NCBI GenBank assembly: GCA_029959195.1
Contig: CP114119.1
Location: forward strand, 2,232,001 to 2,296,000
Source of the DNA: Dictyophora rubrovolvata
Lineage: Eukaryota; Basidiomycota; Agaricomycetes; Phallales; Phallaceae
Direction of reading: 5' to 3'
Length of the DNA: 64,000 nt
Made by a program: the position numbers and the translations under genes. This document shows, piece after piece, positions 21,036 through 33,640 of the stretch. The notes below the pieces were generated by a model. That model was not told the origin of the DNA and searched no databases. It worked only from the letters and a program-made list of their open reading frames with translations. The first letter of the stretch is position 1, and every line of letters begins with the position of its first letter.

Positions 21036-22635
21036 ATGTTATTTTCTACTTTTTTACCTTCCTCAGTGACTTTACTTTTTCTAAGCTCAACAGCCTACGC
21101 AGCCGTAACACCACGAGCGACGACATGTAATGGGTTTGCCGAGGTCTGTGAGCAAAGTTAAAAGATCCATCGTAATTGCTCATATCTATCGCAGCTGTGC
21201 ACCCGTTCGTATGGAAACATCACCATGGTGTCATCGCACGACTCCTATGCCATTGGAACAGATGGTAATCTTTATTATCACACAGCCATATTGAAAAATC
21301 TCACCAAGATTCCTAGTTGGTGCTAATCAAGATCAAACGAGTATGCTGTTGCAAAACCTTCTCAGAAGGAAAATGTACTCATGCAACTTGCAGTTACAAG
21401 GCAGTTAGACGATGGCGTCCGAATGTTACAAATGCAAGCCTTACAGCAATCGAATGGGATCGAATTATGCCATACGAATTGTGTACAATTACCATCACTA
21501 TCTACGCTTGTTTTTCTGCTGACACTCTTAAAGGTCATTCATGATGGTGGCTCAGCCGCTTCAACACTCACGGAAATCAAGACATGGCTAGAAGCAAACC
21601 CGAATGAAGGTGTGCATAGTTTTAATCCTTGCTTACAACTATTCAATAGTTTTTCTTTGTTGAAAAGTCGTTTCCGTCCTTATCGCCAATGTCGATAATA
21701 TACCTGCGTTATCTTGGAAGCAGCTGTACGAAAATGTTGGTATCGCCAACATCTCATACTCTCCTCCAACACCCAGTCTAACCATAGGTCAATGGCCGAC
21801 TCTCGAAGGTCCGTTCTGCTCTGTTAAAGCCTTTTACTCTTGCTGATTCTACCCTTTTGACAGAAATGATAAGCAATGGTACCCGGCTAGTAACATTCCT
21901 TGATAATCAGGCTGATTTCACTCAGGCTCCATACATCATCGATGGTGTGTCGCTTTCCATCTTATGCTTAGTCTTATCCTAATACAGCTGATAGAATTCG
22001 GAAACGCCTGGGAAACACCCTTCGATGTTACAAGTCCAGCTGATTTCCAGTGCGCTGTGAACAGAACTCACGGAAATCCCGCAACTCAACTCATGATAAT
22101 CAACCACTTCCTTGATACTGTGGGCTTTTTCTCTGCTGTGTTCTTTGTTACCTTGCCTACGATGAGTTTTCATTCTTCCTAAAGGAGACAAACATTGCCG
22201 GCATTTCTTTTCCCATCCCAGACAAACAAGCCCTGAACACCACAAATGGTGTTAGTGGACCCGGCTCTCTGGGTGCCGAAGTTCAGACATGTATTGCGTT
22301 ACATGGCAGAGCACCAAACTTTATGCTTGTCGACGTATGTTTATTCTAATTTTTATACATGTTAAAAATCGATTTCTCTTTTACAGTTCTATGAATTTGG
22401 TGGCGGCTCCGTCTTTGAAGTAGCTGCTGCTGCCAACGGACTGAAGTTTACTCCAACGTCAATCGCTCAACCTGTGGCGACTGGAAGCACTAGTGGAAAC
22501 AGTAGCAGTAGCAGTGGCGGAGTGTCTTCCACACCTCTCAATGGAGCACCAGATCTGCTTTTCAGTGCACCTCGTTGGGCTACCAAAGCGGCTGTCGCTT
22601 GCAGTATTCTGTTCGGCGTGCTAACCGCGCTTTAA
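21036..22635 (+). CDS. Secreted GPI-anchored PLC-like phosphodiesterase
   Basis: Multi-exon gene. The start gives a signal peptide (MLFSTFLPSSVTLLFLSSTA). After a spliceable intron comes LCTRSYGNITMVSSHDSYAI, where SSHDSY carries the likely catalytic His of the PI-PLC-X fold. Then follow RQLDDGVRMLQMQA, ELCHTNCVIHDGGS (the family's CHTxC segment), LTEIKTWLEANPNE, WPTLEEMI, RLVTFLDNQADF, and LMIINHFLD. The end has a Ser/Gly-rich spacer and a hydrophobic tail (AAVACSILFGVLTAL), the pattern of a GPI-anchor signal. Junctions such as ACGA to TTACAAGG and AATTGT to GTCATT keep the frame. The fold suggests phosphodiester cleavage at the cell surface, but substrates of fungal members are not well known. 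No calcium-binding signature is visible. Confidence 0.8.
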
Positions 22636-23047
22636 AAAGATTTTAAAAAGACTTTTTTCTAGTATATTTATATACCCGCTATCATGATACCGTGTATCTA
22701 GCATTCCGATCTTTGCATAAGACAATGGACCGCCCGACATTCTGATTTATATTAGGCTATAAGATAAGCTATACGAGAGATACTATTGGTTGACAGCCTT
22801 TCGAGAAGAAAATACCGAAAGAATGAAAAGGTAAGGACAGCAAGAAACTGCGAAATACATCTAATTAGCACCGCCAATAAAGGAGCAACTGTAAAAGTAA
22901 GGAAAATAACAGCGAGGTAGTACAATATAACTTGATGGATTGATACACGATGCAATATAGAGCCCAAATGTTCGAAAACGAAAAAGAAAATAAGTCAGAG
23001 GTCAAAGGATTATCTTTGAAGGGGGAAAGAAAGAAAGAGGAGCGCTG
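22636..23047. other. Convergent 3' region
   Basis: About 410 bases between two convergent genes. AT-rich and with no gene seen. Confidence 0.5.
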
Positions 23048-24358
23048 TCATCTGTTGGTACTCAGACTTGGAGCTATAGTGGGTCCGAGACTGCTTCCAA
23101 TTGGACTTTCGAGGTATAGTCGGATTAAGACGCTCTCAAGTGCAGCTACGCTTGGGGTGGGATACTCGAAACCGCGTGCGTGTTGTCGTATACTCGCAAA
23201 CAACACAGCCATTCGATCCCATCGTTCCTGAGATACGTCTGATGACTGAGGAGGTGGTGGTGCTGCCGATGCCGAAGGTAGAGGTGCAACCAGCGAGGAG
23301 GGTATGGTATGATTCGGATGTGGAGGTAAATTGGAATGTGGATGATGATGATGATGATGGAGGTGTTGTTGTAATGTGGATGGAGAGAGAGCACGTGGGT
23401 CGTGTGGTTGAACTGGAGAAGAGGAGATAATACCGTTTGGGGTTGGAGTCATTGTAGTTGTAGTTGTAGTTGCCCCTGTCGTCGCCAGGTCTGGAGAAGT
23501 TGCTTGACCGGAACTGCTTGCTACAGACGTGGAACGTAGTGCGTTTAGTTTGCCTTTCTCTTGAGCTGCTTTGCGTCCTCTTCTTGTAAACATCAAGTTA
23601 GCTTCACCGATTTCATGCGAATGTTTATCGTTATCTGCGCGAAGAACAAGGTAAACGCGAAAGGCTAACGGAAGAATGACTCGGACGTACAACATGCTCT
23701 AACTTCATCCGTATGAAAGAACGTTTTATAGCTTATGGATGCTGGACATCCTTCACCTTCGATCTAGAGTTTACCCTTTTCTATCAGCCCTTTTTTCTCC
23801 CTCTAAGAATAAGTTAAAGTATCACACCTTACGACTAGGCAATTTCCTTTGTCTATCAGGGTACTTTTTAACGTACTTCTTCCTCCCACTTCGTGTATGC
23901 CTCGCACAAACCAGCTTTGTATGATCCTTGAAGCGTGGTGGGACAGCTTTGCTACCGTGAGTATCTCCTTTAACGAACTCTACAACTTTATCTTCTTCTT
24001 CCTGAGCTCTCCACGCTTGAAACTCCTCCATGTTCGCAAACAAAAGCGTGTAACCGTCATCTAATTCCCCGGTACCATACGCAGGCTTGCTACGGAGGAC
24101 TGTTGGAGACCTAGTTGAAGAGCCAGGGGTGCTACTGACATCTCGAGTGTTCGAGGTAGATGCTGAGGACGATGAAGGTGTATTCGAGGACGATTGTGCG
24201 TTTGCGTTTATTGCATTCAGGGTCTGCTGGGGCTGCTCAGACGGTGGGGCATAGTGGTGCTGATTACTATGCAACTGGTGGTGACTATAATGCTGATTAC
24301 TCGCTATTGACATACGGTGGTGATCGATGGAATTGTCGATCTGGAAGTTGTTAAACAT
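23048..24358 (-). CDS. FAR1/WRKY-GCM1-like zinc-finger protein
   Basis: Three exons, 24358-23828, 23763-23691 and 23634-23048, total 1,191 nt, in frame, 396 residues. After a His/Gln/Ser-rich N-terminus comes a compact domain at residues about 115-215: LFANMEEFQAWRAQEEEDK, then HTKLVCARHTRSGRKKYVKK, then RKIEGEGCPASISYKTFF, then ACYNDKHSHEIGEANLMFTR. The order of a Cys, a later Gly-Cys-x-Ala, and a closing His-x-His matches the zinc-chelating WRKY-GCM1/FAR1 DNA-binding fold, which also occurs in Mutator-like transposases. The rest is low complexity (Thr, Pro, a His run) with a helical piece SQERWDRMAVLFASIRQHAR near the C-terminus. A sequence-specific DNA-binding role is inferred. No transposase core is present. 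Confidence 0.6.
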
Positions 24359-24733
24359 GGGGAAATCCTTTGCCGGGAGCCTTCTAGGCCGGTGTCTGAG
24401 TCAGTGGTAGTGCTTTGTACTGAAGAAGCTTTTGGGAGACAATGTTGTTAGGATAAAGCGAAATTCCGAAGAAATGCGTCCAAGAAGGAGAGGCCGAGAA
24501 ACTTTACACCACAATTCGCTGGTTTGAAGTCGTCGAGATACTGGAGCACTGCAATGGCGAACAGTCAAGTGTGGTGTGGACGCTCGGAGCGCGTCGAGTC
24601 GGAGTCTCCACCGGTGGCTCAGTTCAAACGTTCACTGTTCTGCCATCAAACACAGACTGGTCCATGTCACAAGAAATCCATTTATTTCGTTCAGAACTAC
24701 GTCTCGGTTTACAAAAACAAAATATTACAAATT
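24359..24733. other. Intergenic, no gene seen
   Basis: About 375 bases between the start of the FAR1-like gene and the end of the S53 peptidase gene, both on the minus strand. Nothing recognised. Confidence 0.5.
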
Positions 24734-27057
24734 CTATGATAATGCTTCCAGTTTGGCGAAATCGGGCGTACCAAATCCAGTTACCTGAATTTGAAAAAAT
24801 AAAAATAAAAATAAAAATTCATCAATCATCAGCAAACAGGAAAATTTTAAAAATGATCAGCGAGCTAAACTTACGGGATCCCATCCAGCAGTAGCCTGAA
24901 TCAATGTTAGCTATTGGATCATTCTGAATAGCAAACCAAGATCATGAGACATACCGAAAATCCGTTGGTGTTGCATCCGGGGTTGTCGCCAGAAGTAATA
25001 TCAGTGAACAAATCGGAAGTTGAATAAATCAACGGGTTCAAGAACCCGAGCACGCTCTTGCCCGCTTTAAGACGCAAGGCATTGATTTGCGCAATAGTGC
25101 TCGAAACGATCGGAGTAGAGCATGAAGTGCCGTCAACAGTTCCTTCTTCACCGCCATCAAAAATAACAACGTTCACTCCTTGTGCTGAAATGTCAGGGAA
25201 GCCACGTCCACTCTGTTTTGAAGTTTTCTATTGATCTTTTCCCAGGTCAATTTTACAGATACGTACCGCGTTGAATAAACCCGCATTAGTGTTTCCCAGT
25301 TGACTTAAGAAGCCTGCCACGGCCGATTGTTGGAATGAAGGAACAGGGAAGATATTCGAAAAACCTCCTCCAGAAAAGTCGGCAGCTGTTTCCGGAGCAA
25401 AGCTCTGGGTTGCACCGACCTACGAAAAGACTGAAATCAGTCTTCAAGGACATTGACGTAGTACCAAAAATGCAATGAGGATCATACCGAGGTTACGAAG
25501 GGACAGCCGGAGGGGAAAGTTGGAATGAAAGTTGTGCAAGTTTGAGATTGAGAACCAGAGACACCACCATCACCGGACGAGAACAAGATAGATACACCAC
25601 GAGCACCAAGTTGCATGTGTGCGTTGCACAATTGGCTAAGACATGATATGAGAAAAAAAAAAGACTTTCATGAAGGTTCGGCCGCTGACTTTGCAATGGA
25701 GGCCGGAACATCGGGCTCATCAAACCCATAACTCGTCGACAAAACTTGAGGAGGGGTGGTTTCGGCAATAAGGAAGTTGATAATATCAAGGAAGCCGTCA
25801 ATGTCATCGTTGTTATTTTCACCGACGGAGATGAAAGTCACTGGAACACCGCCAGCAACGCCAACGGTGTACTGGGTGTCCAGGTTCTGCCAGTATATGC
25901 GTCAGCATGGACCCGAGAAGAATCGAAGTTTCTCTCACAGCTTCAATACCAGCGTCCCTACGGCTTTGTGTATTTTCGCCACCATCTAGAGTTTGCACAG
26001 AGAATGTGGGTCGGGGAGTCAAATCAGATCTAAATGATTCCAGGAAACTCTATTGAGCAGATTTTTAACACAAAGTCGGAGCCAGTTTATATGACATAGA
26101 ACTTACCGCTAAATCAGCGTTCTGAGCAAATTGTTCGATGAATCCAGAAACCCCAATCTGACTTGCAGTTTGAGGACCAACTGTGTCCTGGAGTCCGTAA
26201 AGTGCTAGGACTGAGATGGCGAAATGAAGAAATTTCAGTAAGGCATAGTGACAAGAAGCTATAGCAATTGAGCATAGCTTACTGCAAGCCGGATCAACCT
26301 CGTTGACATTGCAAGAGGAGGGTGCTGCATCAGGAGTAGGAGCAGACGATGTCTTGCTAGATTTAGGGGTGAAGACTAAACCGGGAGTCTTAGACCGGAT
26401 TGGGAAACTAACTCCACCATCAGCATGGCGAACAAAGAGTATCAAAATAAAGGGACGATGAGTTCTCACGTGGTAGTGGGGTGAATCAAATTGACGTGGG
26501 TTTTCAGATTGGCAGGTAGAGAATATGACAGGGTCCGGACGGTTTGCTTTCCGGTGGCCTCATCCGTGAAAACCGAAAACTCAGCGTCCAACAGCTCGTT
26601 GGCTTGCGAAACGGTGAGATTAAAGCTAAGCCAGTCTCCAGCTGGAGAAATAGTGGTAGCTTGAAGGTCATTGGCACTCAGCCATTCGTCAACCGCGGAC
26701 TTCGTATCTGCACTGGGTGCAACAAAAGCTTCTACCTATCCACGACCATTAGTGATGATGAACGGTATATATGATCTAGGGAGATAACCATACTTCTTCC
26801 TTCGTGAGATGCTGTCCGTACAACTTGTTTCCTGGCGTGGAGACATCAAACAAAGCAGACTCAAGGCCCAGCAAGTTATTAGACGTCAGCGCCATACGTA
26901 AAGTCAAAGAAGTACTGGCGGAAGCAGGGCCGTTCGCCACGAAGCCCTTGGGAACGCTGTCTCTCCGTTCATGGACTACTAAAGATGAATGGGGAGTGGG
27001 CTTCGCAAAGGCGGAAAGAATGGAAACAAAGAAGAAGAGAGCCCGAAATGCGACCAT
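24734..27057 (-). CDS. Secreted sedolisin (S53 tripeptidyl-peptidase-like)
   Basis: Multi-exon gene starting at 27057 with a signal peptide ([18 protein letters not shown]). The pro-domain shows [20 protein letters not shown] and [10 protein letters not shown]. The catalytic domain has all the family hallmarks: the Glu/Asp pair in GIEANLDTQY (made by splicing out GTGAGA to GGCAG), the oxyanion Asp in [11 protein letters not shown], and the nucleophile in [11 protein letters not shown]. The C-terminus, with a likely calcium site, reads [13 protein letters not shown], then [20 protein letters not shown], with stop at 24734-24736. Sedolisins of this type are secreted acid proteases, often releasing tripeptides from N-termini. 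Exon boundaries are only partly resolved. Confidence 0.85.
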
Positions 27058-28595
27058 GGTCTGCAAAGATGGGACGAAGGTAGGCTAGGGGACCATTTGA
27101 CCATCTCATGTGGAGCGTATTTATGTGCCAGGGAACCCCGCGGTCTTTTGAATAGCATAAGCATATTCATGCTTCATCCGCAGGTGATTTAGATAAGCGT
27201 GCGATACAATGGACTAAGTTCGGCAGTAATTAAACCAAGCATATGAGTTGTATTTTTGACTTTTGCTGCCATGAAAAATCGAGGATGTCGATGCGCTATG
27301 AATTCTTTTTAAAAATATGGTCTTGGCAAAAAGCAACTTGGTATAATTTGACGAATGGAGGCTCACCACATAGCCTGTAGTGTGTGTCGCACAAGGATAG
27401 TTTAGGGCTACGACTGGAAAAGACCCAGAAGACGCCATTTGAAAGGATGAGAAAGCTCGGCATATTCATTTAATTGGCAGTTGCACAAAAAAATGTGGGT
27501 AGTGTGCCCATTGCCTAAGCGGGATGGAAACCACACAGGCTTCCGCGATACTATAATTGGGATTGAGAAGTATACAGTCTATTTTTATAGTAGAAACGTA
27601 CTAGTATCCATTGGTCAGTTATCCTGTGAAAACGACCTGTACATTATGACTTTAGAGCGATTCTGATGGGAAAATGGAGGTCTCTTGAATAAGGCGAACC
27701 GAATTCTTCATGGCAGAGTGTGAACCGAGCTTGAGATGATGACAATCGATGTCGCACAATCCGATCCAAATGCAGAGTGAAATGCGAGATTTTGTTGACA
27801 CGTTACTGATTTGCTCGTGATAGCATTAATCAAATGTCAAATAGGGTTTGCCTCTACAGAGGGTCTTCTAATGCAAGAAAGGTCAAGTATACTGCTCACG
27901 TGTAGTACTCAGCGATATGAGTCCCCGAAAGATCACTGCAGGTACGAACAAGATCACTAGAAGCCGTATTAACTTCGCTTCTGATACAATAATGCAAAGT
28001 ATGCTCCTCTCGACTCCTGGCTGGCTAGTATTGAGGGCGGATTCCAGTTGATACCAAAGAATATATTGAATATTTGGTGCTCGAGAACTCAAGCCGCAAT
28101 TTCTTCTCCGCTATCATGACCATGTTCCAAGCGCAGTTTCCATTGCAATGCCAGCTACAATGTCTTCGTATCGGCAGTAAGTAAGTAACCGGACGTTATC
28201 GTCGATGTTTCGCGGCTTTTGATCTTCCTAAAACTCCCCTATCTTCAAAATCAACTCTTCTCGTGGAAGGATATTGACCCGGGCGACTTGTTCATGTGGT
28301 TTTCACCTTCCATTGGTGACAGATAAAAGATAAAACTGGATGATAAATTGCTGGCCATATGAGTGTTTTACGGCAAGGCAAGATCCGAAAGGCCATGCGG
28401 GATGAGAGAATGTGATTGCAAGGTCGTAAATATGAAGGGAATAACAGACTGGACGGAGATTTCCCAAGCCTAACGCGTAACGTTGGCAGGACTCGCAAAA
28501 AAGTGTGTAATCCGGGTAACCAACTTGGTCAAGCAAAGCCTGACGCCGGCACATCGCCGATTACGTTAAAAAAATATTACATAACCAACGTATCA
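27058..28595. other. Intergenic, no gene seen
   Basis: About 1.5 kb of divergent promoter space between the peptidase and UTP11 genes. Only short frames without family features. Confidence 0.5.
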
Positions 28596-29831
28596 ATGTC
28601 GTCCTCCTTACGCAACTCATTACACCGTCGAAATCACAAGGAACGTAGCCAGCTTGCTCATAGATCAAGGCTAGGAATCCTTGAAAAACACAAGGACTAT
28701 GTCAAACGTGCCAGGGACTTTCATTCGAAACAGGAACGAATCAAAAGGTTGAAGGAGAAAGCGGCGGAAAGGAACAAAGATGAGTTCTATTTTGGCATGG
28801 TGAAAAGCCAAACCACGGTGGGTTGCTCCTATTATCATTCTAGTAACATGGTGCTCATTGCGTTTAGGGAGGTGTGCACACAACGGACAGAGGGAATTCG
28901 GCGCTCCCAATAGACTTTGTAAAGATTCTGAAAACTCAAGATCAAAATTATGTTCGTGCCGCTCGCCAAGCAAACCTCAAAGTTGGTGTTTTCTCAAAGT
29001 ATTAATAATCTAAAATCTTATTCCGAGGGCTTTCACAGAAAATTGATAAGCTAAAAGCTGAATTAACGACAAGGGGAGACCTAATGCATCTCGATGACAT
29101 TGACGATGACGTTAACGGCCTAAATGAGGAAGAAGACAAGATTCTTCAAGAAGCGGGTATTCTTGCTACTCCGAGTCGGCTAACAAAACATAAGCCAATG
29201 CATGTCATTTTTGTTTCCGATAAAACTAAAGGTGTGTCCGTGCTGTGTCTTCCGTCCAATGTTTTATCACTAATTACAACAGCTGCCAAGTACGAAGCTC
29301 CAAAGTCAATCGACGCTTCTTTGAAGAAATCGTCCGGCACTGAAGAAGAAGAAGAAGAGAGCATAGATTTGGGATGGAATTGGTCAGATAAAAACTCTAC
29401 TCGGAAGAATCCGTCTTCTTCTAAAGCTGAGGAGACTGAAGAAGATGAAAATTCATCAGAGATAGGTGAAATAGGAGGAACGAGGGATAATGTGCGGGTA
29501 AGCTTCGCATTTAGCCTAATCTAGTTCGATTATTCAGCCTGACGTTGCCTAGAATCAACGGTCTCAACTGCTAAAAGAGCTCGCCGCAAGGTTGAAACGT
29601 GAACGGAACTTACATTACGTTGGCCGCGAATTAGAAATGCAAAGATTGTTAATGGGTAAAGGTGCCTCTCGCAAGATTCGCGGCGCAACTTTGGTTGAAG
29701 GTGATAATGACAAGGAAGATGAAGATGAGATTGATGCTCGTCGAGGGAAAAGACGCAAGCCAGAAATTGGAATGGAACCCAGAGTATACCGGCCGCGCGT
29801 GTATAAATGGAAAGCAGAAAGGAAGAAATAA
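28596..29831 (+). CDS. UTP11: Utp11, U3 snoRNA-associated ribosome biogenesis factor
   Basis: Multi-exon gene beginning [20 protein letters not shown]. The family signature is clear: [52 protein letters not shown], then [20 protein letters not shown], then KPMHVIFV, and a basic C-terminus [20 protein letters not shown] ending [10 protein letters not shown] species-variable acidic insert (Glu/Ser-rich) sits before the last exon. Utp11 is part of the nucleolar small-subunit processome that handles pre-18S rRNA. It converges with the Lsb5-like gene, with about 110 bp between the stops. Confidence 0.92.
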
Positions 29832-29943
29832 AAAAATCTTTTGGATTCATAATACTGTTATTGATACAAAACCAGTAGTCCAGCAATTACTTGTAATTCA
29901 AAACAACATATACATATACATAATGTAGATACCACCCACACCC

Positions 29944-31813
29944 CTAAACTGGGTCGGCAAAAGGATCAGAATCATCGATCAAAAGAGGCTGGGGCTGATT
30001 TCTAACAACACTGGAGCTCGAATAGTCATCACTGTATCGACCTTGTGGGGACCTTCCTTTCCCTTTATCGGGAGATACCTGTCTAGCTAACCGACGGCCA
30101 TGCGTTTCTTCGCCAGAGGACTCGTAGCTGCTAAAATCTGATAACGATCCCCTTCTCCCGTAGTTGCCTTCTAAGGAATCGGGGCTAGTGGGTCGAAGAG
30201 GTGGTGGTAGACGAGCCGCATCCGAATCGAAGCTCAAGTCTTGCAGGTCGGCATAAACGTTGCTACCCGTGTTCGCAGAGCGAGACTTCTGTCTAGCGAC
30301 AGCTGCACGTTGCTTCTCTTGAAGCTTGGTAAGCTCAGGTACCGAAGTATTTCCCTCAGCCAATGTTGTCTTCGATAACCGGGCCTCAACACCCGTGTCG
30401 GAGACATCAGGTATAAGATACTGTTTTTTTTTCAGGGTAAAATAAATATGCAATAGCGGAAACAAAGGGGTCACCTTATCATATGCATCCAAGGCTTGAA
30501 TGATTCGCTCATTAGATTCTAGCAGTGTTCCGATGAGTTCTTCATCTTCGACAAGCTAAGTCATGGTCACCACATGACCAACAAAGACTACCCAATAATG
30601 TACCAACCTGTATATATCTGACCAATTCTTTCCGGACCTTCTTTGTAGCCGCCAAACATTCTTGAACCCGAGTGTTTACCTCCACTGGCTCTTGTTGGGG
30701 ATTCGCTAGCTGCAAGGGAAGTCAGGCAACATGAAATTTGACCGATAAGTATGAATATTAATACCACTAGTGCATTAACTAGATTGCTTGAACATTGGCT
30801 GGCAGTAGCGATGCAATTTAACACCTGAGGCTTCTCTTGTTCAAGGTTGAAAGCTCGACGCTTTGGCCGTCTGGCTTCTTTCAACTTCCGCTCCCGTTCT
30901 TCTTTCTCTTCTTTCTTGGCTCGTTCTTTGGCCGACTTTGCTTCTTCTCGCAAGCGTTTCGCGGTCTCGCGTTCCTCTCTCTCTCGTTCTCGCTCCCTTT
31001 CTCGTTCTAATTCACGCTCTTTCTCTCTAGCCGCGATTTCTTCCGAATGAGCGCCACCGTAGTCTCCAGACCTTCGAGTATGTGGTCTACATTGATCATA
31101 AAGAGAAGCAACCAGTTTCATCTTGGGATCATCTTGGAATTGGCGTTTCCAAGAGGCGAGGACAATCAATAGCTTCTTCTTGACATCCGGGTGGGTTGTC
31201 GGGTCTGCAGCGAGGTGACGAATAACCTCGGTTAAACGATCATTAGCAAAACTTGCTAGAAATAATTCAATAATAACCACTCGATAAATGATTTCGCTAA
31301 ACATACTTTGGAATTGCGTTCCGCAGTTCTCCACTAGAGCTTTCAGAATCTAAACAGTGTGAGATAGTAACATTCGTGAAATAATGTCTACTTACTACGA
31401 GCGCACGTAATTGATGATGAATATCTCCATGCTTGAGTTTCTTTCTGATAGCACGAGAAGCTTCCGCTGGTCTAAGTGATACAAGGATATGGGTGAGATC
31501 TAAGCGTCTTTATCGACGACCAAGATAACGTACCCTGATGTTTGGAGATTGATAGAATCGACAATCTCGGGTATTCTGTTATGAACATGAATTTTAGATT
31601 TTAACACCGGACATAACATGGCGTGGTTTCGAAACTCACCCGTCATACGCCTCCACCTCATATCTGTTGGACGTCAAGATCTCAATCCAATCTGTAATAG
31701 ACGACTAGACAACAAGGTTATTTTAGAAAGAGACATCTCAACAACTTATATCGTACGTGGGGTTTTTCTCGGTTTAAAGCACTCATAGCTTGCCTAGCAA
31801 GAGCTGTTGCCAT
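29944..31813 (-). CDS. Lsb5-like VHS/GAT-domain endocytic adaptor
   Basis: Multi-exon gene starting MATALARQAMSALNREKPH at 31813. The VHS domain follows: SSITDWIEILTSNRYEVEAY, IRKKLKHGDIHHQLRALVIL, KALVENCGTQFQ, RLTEVIRHLA, and KKLLIVLASWKRQF. A highly charged helix of Glu/Arg repeats (about residues 150-215) links to a GAT-like bundle (VQECLAATKKVRKELVRYIQ, LLESNERIIQALDAYDK). The tail is Ser-rich and ends LIDDSDPFADPV, an acidic DPF-type motif of the kind bound by AP-2 or other endocytic ears. The layout fits yeast Lsb5, which connects ubiquitinated cargo to actin during endocytosis. The segment TPLFPLLHIYF in the open frame is intron sequence. Confidence 0.82.
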
Positions 31814-31943
31814 GATGGATGGCAGGATAGTTGTTAGGCCTTCAGCGTGAAGTCATAGATCCTTATGTAATCGCGCCCTAATTGCCACAGGAGCGAAGAA
31901 AAAATGTCCGAAAACTCGACATGACATTTATAAACAAAGCCAT

Positions 31944-33592
31944 CTAATTCCAACAAATATTTAATGGAGCTCCATTAGGAGGCCCAATCCAAAAAAAAGG
32001 CTTTAGGGCACTGGGGAGGTCAAGACCAATAACTTCACCATCTCCTGATAATTTCGCGCCATTCTCTAACAACGCTATAATCAACCGGGGTACTGCTGCA
32101 GCTGTTCCATTCAAAGTATGCGCAAACGTCAATGCATGCCTTTCCGTCGGATTATCAGAAGAGAAGACTCTGGAGGCTGAGGGCCGGTATCGAATGTGGA
32201 GTCGGCGGGATTGATAATCTGTACAATTTGAGAGAGACGCTGTCTGAGAAATTGTCGTCAGGAGAGAAAGGACAGAGCCTATAAGCATGAGGAATCACCT
32301 CTCCCCACCTCCCTCTCCCAGGCATCCAAGCCTCAACGTCATATTTGCGATATGCGCTAGCTCCGAGTTCTTCGGTGGGCATATCTAATACTCTGGGAAA
32401 ATGAGTGCATGTCAAATCATCCAGAAGGATAACCCACCGAAAAGGAATATTAAGACTGGTCATTATCTCTATTTGAATGTTTCTCATCTCTTCCATTATT
32501 TCGCTGCTTCGGGACTCAGAAGCCACAGCAAATAGCTCAACTTTGGTAAACTGATGTACTCGGTATAAACCATGAGTGTCAGCCCCCCGAGCACCAGCTT
32601 CTGCACGAAATGCCTTCCCGACAGCAACAACCTTGAGCGGAAGCTGCGATTCCTCAAAGACCTTGTCGGCGAATAGTCCTCCTAACGGTATTTCTGCAGT
32701 GCCCGATAAGACTAAATCGGGATGATTTTTAGTGGAGCCTGACACAATATGATACATTTGGTGTACATCATCCTTGTCTCGAGGCTGAAAACCACACCGC
32801 GTAGCCATATCTGCTTTCACCACATCCGGGGGTATTATTGGTCTAAATCCGTGCTTCATCGCGATAGTAATGGAGTAATTAATGAGTGCCAGCTCAAGTA
32901 AAGCGCTCTCATTGATGAGATAATACCAAGAAGATCCTGTAACGGAAGAGCCAGCATCCAGATCAAGCAAGTTGAACGACTTTGCGATGCGCACATGATC
33001 TCGAAAAGGAGAGGCAGGCGAAGGTCTTGGCCCATGAGTAGACAGCGTAACGGCAGCTTCTTCCGATCCAACGGGAGAATCTGGGTGGGTATCATTTGGT
33101 AATAAGAGGGCTATTTGTGAAAGTTGTTCTTCCAATTGCATCACCTGATTCTTCAATTTCGACGTCTCCGCTTTTAAGTGCTGCGCGGCTTCGATGGCCT
33201 CTTTTTTTGCGACTGCGTCTGTGGCCTTTTTGACTGTATCCGATATCCGATTCCTTGCTGCCAGTTTTTGGTTCAATTGGGTAGAGAGAACCCTAAGTTC
33301 GTTATACAAATGGGCAACTTTCTGAACAGTGTCAACTGGAATGACTGATTTTCGATTAAGGACATTTTGCGACTTGTAAGCAACGTTCTCCGAAATTGAC
33401 TTGTAGTCCAATCGTGGAACTGGTAGATTCGAATGAGAGAGATCAAGAAATGCGCAATGGCGTGTTTGCCGACGAGTACAGAATATACAATCTGTAAAAC
33501 ATAAAATTACATGTTACCAAAAAAATGAGAAATAACTTGCCTCGCAAAGAGCGTGCTGAAAGCCTAAAAGGCGTGGGAGAGACCAACTGCAT
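31944..33592 (-). CDS. Mitochondrial-type seryl-tRNA synthetase
   Basis: The first exon (33592-33541) encodes MQLVSPTPFRLSARSLR, an Arg-rich start suited to mitochondrial import. It joins exon 2 at 33491 through a non-canonical GC-AG intron (GCAAGT to TTTACAG). The body has the N-terminal coiled arm (LYNELRVLSTQLNQKLAARN), the class II motifs SGTAEIPLGGLF and VGKAFRAEAGARG with HGLYRVHQFTKVELF, the EMRNIQIEIMTSL helix, and ELGASAYRKYDVEAWMPGR. The end shows NCTDYQSRRLHIRY and LNGTAAAVPRLIIALLEN. The enzyme charges tRNA-Ser. The sequence is of bacterial type, as expected for the organellar enzyme. It diverges from the RFC gene over 48 bp. Confidence 0.93.
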
Positions 33593-33640
33593 GGTGTGAC
33601 GCGTTATTTTACGTGAAGTCACACATATTTGCTTCCCGCC
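33593..33640. promoter_or_regulatory. 48-bp divergent promoter with MluI cell-cycle box
   Basis: Only 48 bp separate the two start codons. ACGCGT at 33599-33604 is the MCB element bound by MBF (Mbp1/Swi6 family) in fungi, which drives G1/S transcription of replication genes. It lies 37 bp from the RFC start. Binding is inferred from the exact hexamer and the target gene. Confidence 0.55.
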
